Shown here piece by piece: positions 60,511 through 64,000 of a stretch of 64,000 nucleotides of DNA (its first letter is position 1; the number at the start of each line of letters is the position of its first letter). A program made the translations under genes and the position numbers. Origin of the DNA: Gnetum montanum (taxonomy: Eukaryota; Streptophyta; Gnetopsida; Gnetales; Gnetaceae); assembly GCA_015680685.1 (NCBI GenBank), contig MNCI01024892.1, forward strand, positions 537,896-601,895, written 5' to 3'. Under the pieces are notes generated by a model that worked only from the letters and a program-made list of their open reading frames with translations, did no database searches and was not told the DNA's origin.

Positions 60511-61123
60511 AAAACTTAAAATTAATGTTGAAAAACCTTCAAAAATCAGTTCAATAGTATATTTCTCATGTTAGTGACATTGTTATGATGTTGCAGGGGA
60601 GAGATACATTCCTATTGTAACATCACAAGTAATATGTACTTGAAGCAGCACTATTGCTATGATATAACATTCGATGAAATTGTCTATATATACATGACCA
60701 TCCCCTTTAGTGAATTTTCAACCATTATTTAACATGTAAGAGTTGAGTTTTTGTCACTAAGCTTTGTAAGAGCCTTTTAACATTAATATCTTTTGCATAT
60801 AACCTCTATTTGACCTTGTTCAAAAACTGTTGTGCTTTCATTGTTACACACTTTAGTTGTGGAGGTCCCTGGGAAGCAAATTTTTGTAAAAAATTTTAAA
60901 CTTTCTATTTTTGAATGTTAATATAATGAAGCATAAAAAATAATGAAAAATAACATAGAAATTAATACTTCAATTATCTTAGAATCTTGGAAAAACCATT
61001 TTGCAAATGCTTAAGCCCTTAATGCAAGTTTTTTCAAGAATTAGAGCTTAAGCAAGGATCTAAGAAGGATTAGATACCAAAAAAAAATCACTAAATCTAA
61101 CATTGATCCTTTGATGGTTGTAG
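60511..61123 (+). other. Non-coding stretch between integrase and ORF3 remnants
   Basis: No gene is seen. It occupies the place of the pol-ORF3 spacer but is much shorter than the 2 kb of the complete elements. No clear TATA/motif cassette was recognised. Confidence 0.4.
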
Positions 61124-61993
61124 ATGATGCCTAAGAGAGTTGTTGAATTTGGAGGTCAATTATAAGGATAAGAAAAGAGGTTGAGAGGAGGACATGGACT
61201 AGAGCTATCACATGCTAAACAACTTGTGCTTGAGGAACTTGAACTCTAGTCAATGTGGCACATGTAGTTAGAAGTACATATCCAAGTAGAAGTACCAATT
61301 CATAAGTTGGAGATCATTTTCTTCAACACCTACATAAAGGCCATCATTGACAGATTTGTGTAGATAAATGTTCTTCTCAAATAGAAGTTTTCTACTTTCT
61401 TGATGTCAACTTTATTAAACGTTAAGACATAGTTGTAGACCTCTCCATTCTAGTCCACATTGACTAGTAATCGGGAATGGTACCTTAGTAAAGCCTACCT
61501 CTTTTCTATAGTTAGGTAATAAGATGTCAATATCAAGATAGGGGAGGTTGTGATGAACTACTCTATTAAAGCCATTGTTAAGGTGTTGATCAATCTGAAT
61601 GTATGATCCAACCATGTAGAAGTATTCACTATGTTTGGTTTTGACACCAATATTATGTGGCGTCTAGGGTGCATGTAGTATTAATCGGAAGGAATATAAC
61701 TCCTTGATGACTACCAAGAAGGTATATTTCAAGTTTGTGATGTGTTATATCACTTCAATGATGCATCTAAATATATCATATTCTTCTTGGCACATGCTTA
61801 TATGATCTTGTGTGGGAATTTCCTTGTTAACCCTCCTCATCTCCTCTTCTATGAGTGTAAGTGTAGGGTCACAGAATCCAAGTTAGGCAAGTTGACCCCT
61901 TCATTTTCATGTCTCATTTGCAAACTTTGTGAAAGAGAAGGGATCATCACATATACAAATAATACCATTTGCCATGCACTCATACCTTTATGA
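61124..61993 (+). pseudogene. Retrotransposon ORF3 remnant (N-terminal part), fifth copy
   Basis: The ATG at 61124 follows GGTTGTAG, again an AG|ATG junction. Pieces align with the N-terminal third of the other ORF3 copies: LTSNREWYLSKAYLFS-like sequence near 61450-61500, then PSFSCLICKLCEREGIITYT and NNTICHALIPL to the stop at 61991-61993. The coiled-coil half is missing. Diverged and broken. Confidence 0.7.
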
Positions 61994-62109
61994 TTGAAAA
62001 TCATGAACTTCATGCCTGTAAGAAGATTATAAGATTCACTTGTGAGATCCACCATTTCAAACATCACTTTGACACCTACCATCATAATTCCTATAGGATC
62101 CATCTTTGT

Positions 62110-62530
62110 AGAATGCTTCTAAGGGCACCATCTTTAATGGCCAATAGAAGCATTTTTAGACTATGCACTTCAAACAAGGAAAAAAGATCATTTAGAGAAA
62201 TTCCATTAAAGGTATACCCCTAAAATGCTTCTAATGCTCTATTTAAGATGTTTTATGCAAATGCTTCTAATAGTTCATTAGAGGTATTCCTCAAAAATGC
62301 TTTTAATAGTCCATTAGAGGTGTTTCATGGAAACACTTCTAATGGAGTAAGGAAGATTTGGTAGAGGCATTTTTGCCTTTAGTTGTATAGCTAAAGGCCA
62401 TTAGAGATGTTCTCAAGAAATGAAATTATTGTAATATACCTTGGCCTTTGTGGAATTTTTAAGAAATACCACTATTGTGGGTTTGCATGAAACATTAGAG
62501 ATGTTTTTTAAAAACACTTCTAATGTTTGA
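62110..62530. repeat. Cluster of imperfect palindromes with CATTAGAGGTGTT/AACACTTCTAATG motifs
   Basis: A 35-bp near-perfect palindrome is centred at 62328 (62311-62345: CCATTAGAGGTGTTTC / GAAACACTTCTAATGG, one mismatched pair). A second is at 62492-62526 (ACATTAGAGATG... / ...CACTTCTAATGT). Diverged half-units (ATGCTTCTAATAG, TTCATTAGAGGTATT) lie between 62110 and 62300. Subterminal repeats of this style occur in some plant CACTA-type DNA transposons, but no terminal inverted repeat or transposase was identified. Confidence 0.65.
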
Positions 62531-63855
62531 ATTATTTTTAATAAAAACATTTGCATCATATAATAAAGAATATATATGAAATAATATAAAATAAAAGAAG
62601 AAAATAAAATTAAAAAAATATGATATCAACCTTATTAGCAAGTTATTTTTAGTAATAAAAAAAGCCAATGCTGTAAAAAATGTAATCAAAGATCAAAAGG
62701 AGAAATCATAATATGATTGAGATGGATAAAGGTTAACTAGAAAATTTTATTCAATTATTCAATCCATTCTTGTAAAATATAGTAAACATTAGTTTTGAAT
62801 AATAAGATAAAATTAGAAAATGCAAGATACATTCATATTAACAAGTTGTATGGACCAAAATATCTTAGTACAATAAGTCCATGTGGATGATTATGTGTAG
62901 AGATAATCTTCACTGGTACAAACTTTCCAAGGTGGTAAACAATTAACTTTTCCACATGCTATTCTCCAGTGTTGTCAAAAATAAATAAAGATTTCAAAGG
63001 AATGATATTACACCAAGTTAAGTTCCATTATTTTATTTGTTAGAAAATAACATACATTTGTCTTTAACAGTAGTAGAAGATTATTAACAGTAGTGAAGAA
63101 AAATCTATTTATTCTTTTCACCTCCTATAATTATGCTTCTTATTGAGAATCTTAATATGCGTGTATAAGATATTTCTATTAAAAATTTTTGGTAATAACA
63201 AATTGTTCTATTATTCATGATTTTTGAAATATTGATAAAATAATATACTCATATCTAATTTTTGGCTTTAACAAACTTGTTTTATAGTTAGGTTACCATG
63301 ATTTAGTATGTTGAAAATTTTAAATTACCCATTATTTCTACATGTGAAGAACCTATTTCAAGGGTGAAGTGTTGAGAGAAGTGGAAAGCAAGGAGACGAT
63401 GAGAGAAATAAAGTTGTTGAATTGGATGCGCATTTTATGTTGTTGATTCCTAAATAATAATAGAAGTGAAAATTTTCCCTTATTCCCATTTTTTTTGCCT
63501 ACCTTTATGTTTCCATGTAAATCTTTGCATTTTATTTCTTATTTATTTTATTCTATGGGCTATTTTACTTTTTCTAGAACATAACAATTTGGTATAAGAA
63601 ATATTAAAGTAATTAACAAACTATATAACATCAAATTTTTTATATGGAAAATGGTCAAAACTTAGCCAAATATAAATTAACACTATTAGATCAAAAGTGT
63701 CATGATAATTAGGAATTTTAGAAAATTAAAAATAACTTTACTAACTATTATAATAGGAAATAACTTAGTCTAACATGTAAACTAATGTAAGAGTTAATAA
63801 ACTTGGTTAGAAAATAGTAGTTCCATGTCATAAATAATTAAAAGTTAATCATAAG
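62531..63855. other. Very AT-rich stretch, no gene seen
   Basis: Short ORFs only, none convincing. No repeat structure was recognised apart from homopolymer and AT-rich runs. Confidence 0.5.
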
Positions 63856-64000
63856 TGATGAGTGGCGAGGTACCCCTACACTCCACCATACGAATACGAG
63901 CGTACACGCGCGATCCGGTCGAACTCCGCAGACTAAATGCCTTAACGCCACAAGAAACACTTGGGGTTAATCGTTCGTTGTCTTCCCAGGCTTGCTTGTA
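63856..64000 (-). repeat. Partial LTR at the right window edge
   Basis: It begins TGATGAGTGGCGAGGTACCC, the same border as the solo LTR at 10685, so it is the terminal part of a minus-strand LTR that continues beyond the window. It keeps many CpG sites (for example GCGCGATCCGGTCGAACTCC) that are lost in the other LTRs, suggesting a younger copy. Confidence 0.85.

Overview
This is nuclear DNA from a seed plant. Evidence: two recognisable plant genes (a four-exon DeSI/PPPDE-type protein gene and an intronless OVATE-family gene), AT-rich intergenic DNA, and large, heavily decayed plant LTR retrotransposons of the Ty3/gypsy Athila type. The species cannot be fixed from sequence alone. No tRNA, rRNA, CRISPR or bacterial-style operon was seen.

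Layout. 1-12195: plus-strand 3' ends of two decayed Athila-like elements (A and B), each with a long ORF downstream of pol (ORF3) and a 3' LTR. LTR B is itself interrupted by a minus-strand solo LTR with a perfect 5-bp target duplication (TCCAC). 12330-14450: dead non-LTR (LINE) reverse transcriptase. 14588-16440: tandem and dispersed non-coding repeats. 16780-22850: the DeSI-like gene, plus strand. 22850-27670: intergenic, no gene seen. 27672-28703: OVATE-family gene, minus strand, in a sharply GC-rich island. 28704-30998: intergenic, with a minisatellite near 30.4-30.7 kb. 31004-44309: complete 13.3-kb Athila-like element (element 1, minus) with LTRs at both ends, primer-binding site, gag, pol, ORF3 and a perfect AGAAG target duplication. 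44834-58009: second complete element (element 2, minus), same family, more decayed. 58790-60510: fragments of an RTE-type LINE (minus) and a gypsy integrase (plus). 61124-61993: a fifth ORF3 remnant. 62110-62530: a cluster of imperfect palindromes. 63856-64000: edge of another, less decayed LTR running off the window.

Most interesting. The family carries an extra ORF3 in the position where Athila elements have an env-like gene. It does not look like an envelope. It has an N-terminal domain ending in an FPCLIxKLCxxAGI-like motif, followed by a long coiled-coil-like region. In all five copies its ATG directly follows an AG that resembles a 3' splice site. In the four copies with an intact upstream region, a TATA-containing cassette about 420-525 bp upstream of the ATG carries the same short repeat motif as that element's own LTR promoter. 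Elements A, 1 and 2 share a CATCGAYGGGGC-type motif, while element B uses an ATATCGG-type motif in both places. This points to a second, internal promoter dedicated to ORF3 that evolves together with the LTR promoter. All copies carry many stops and frameshifts and are not expected to be functional.
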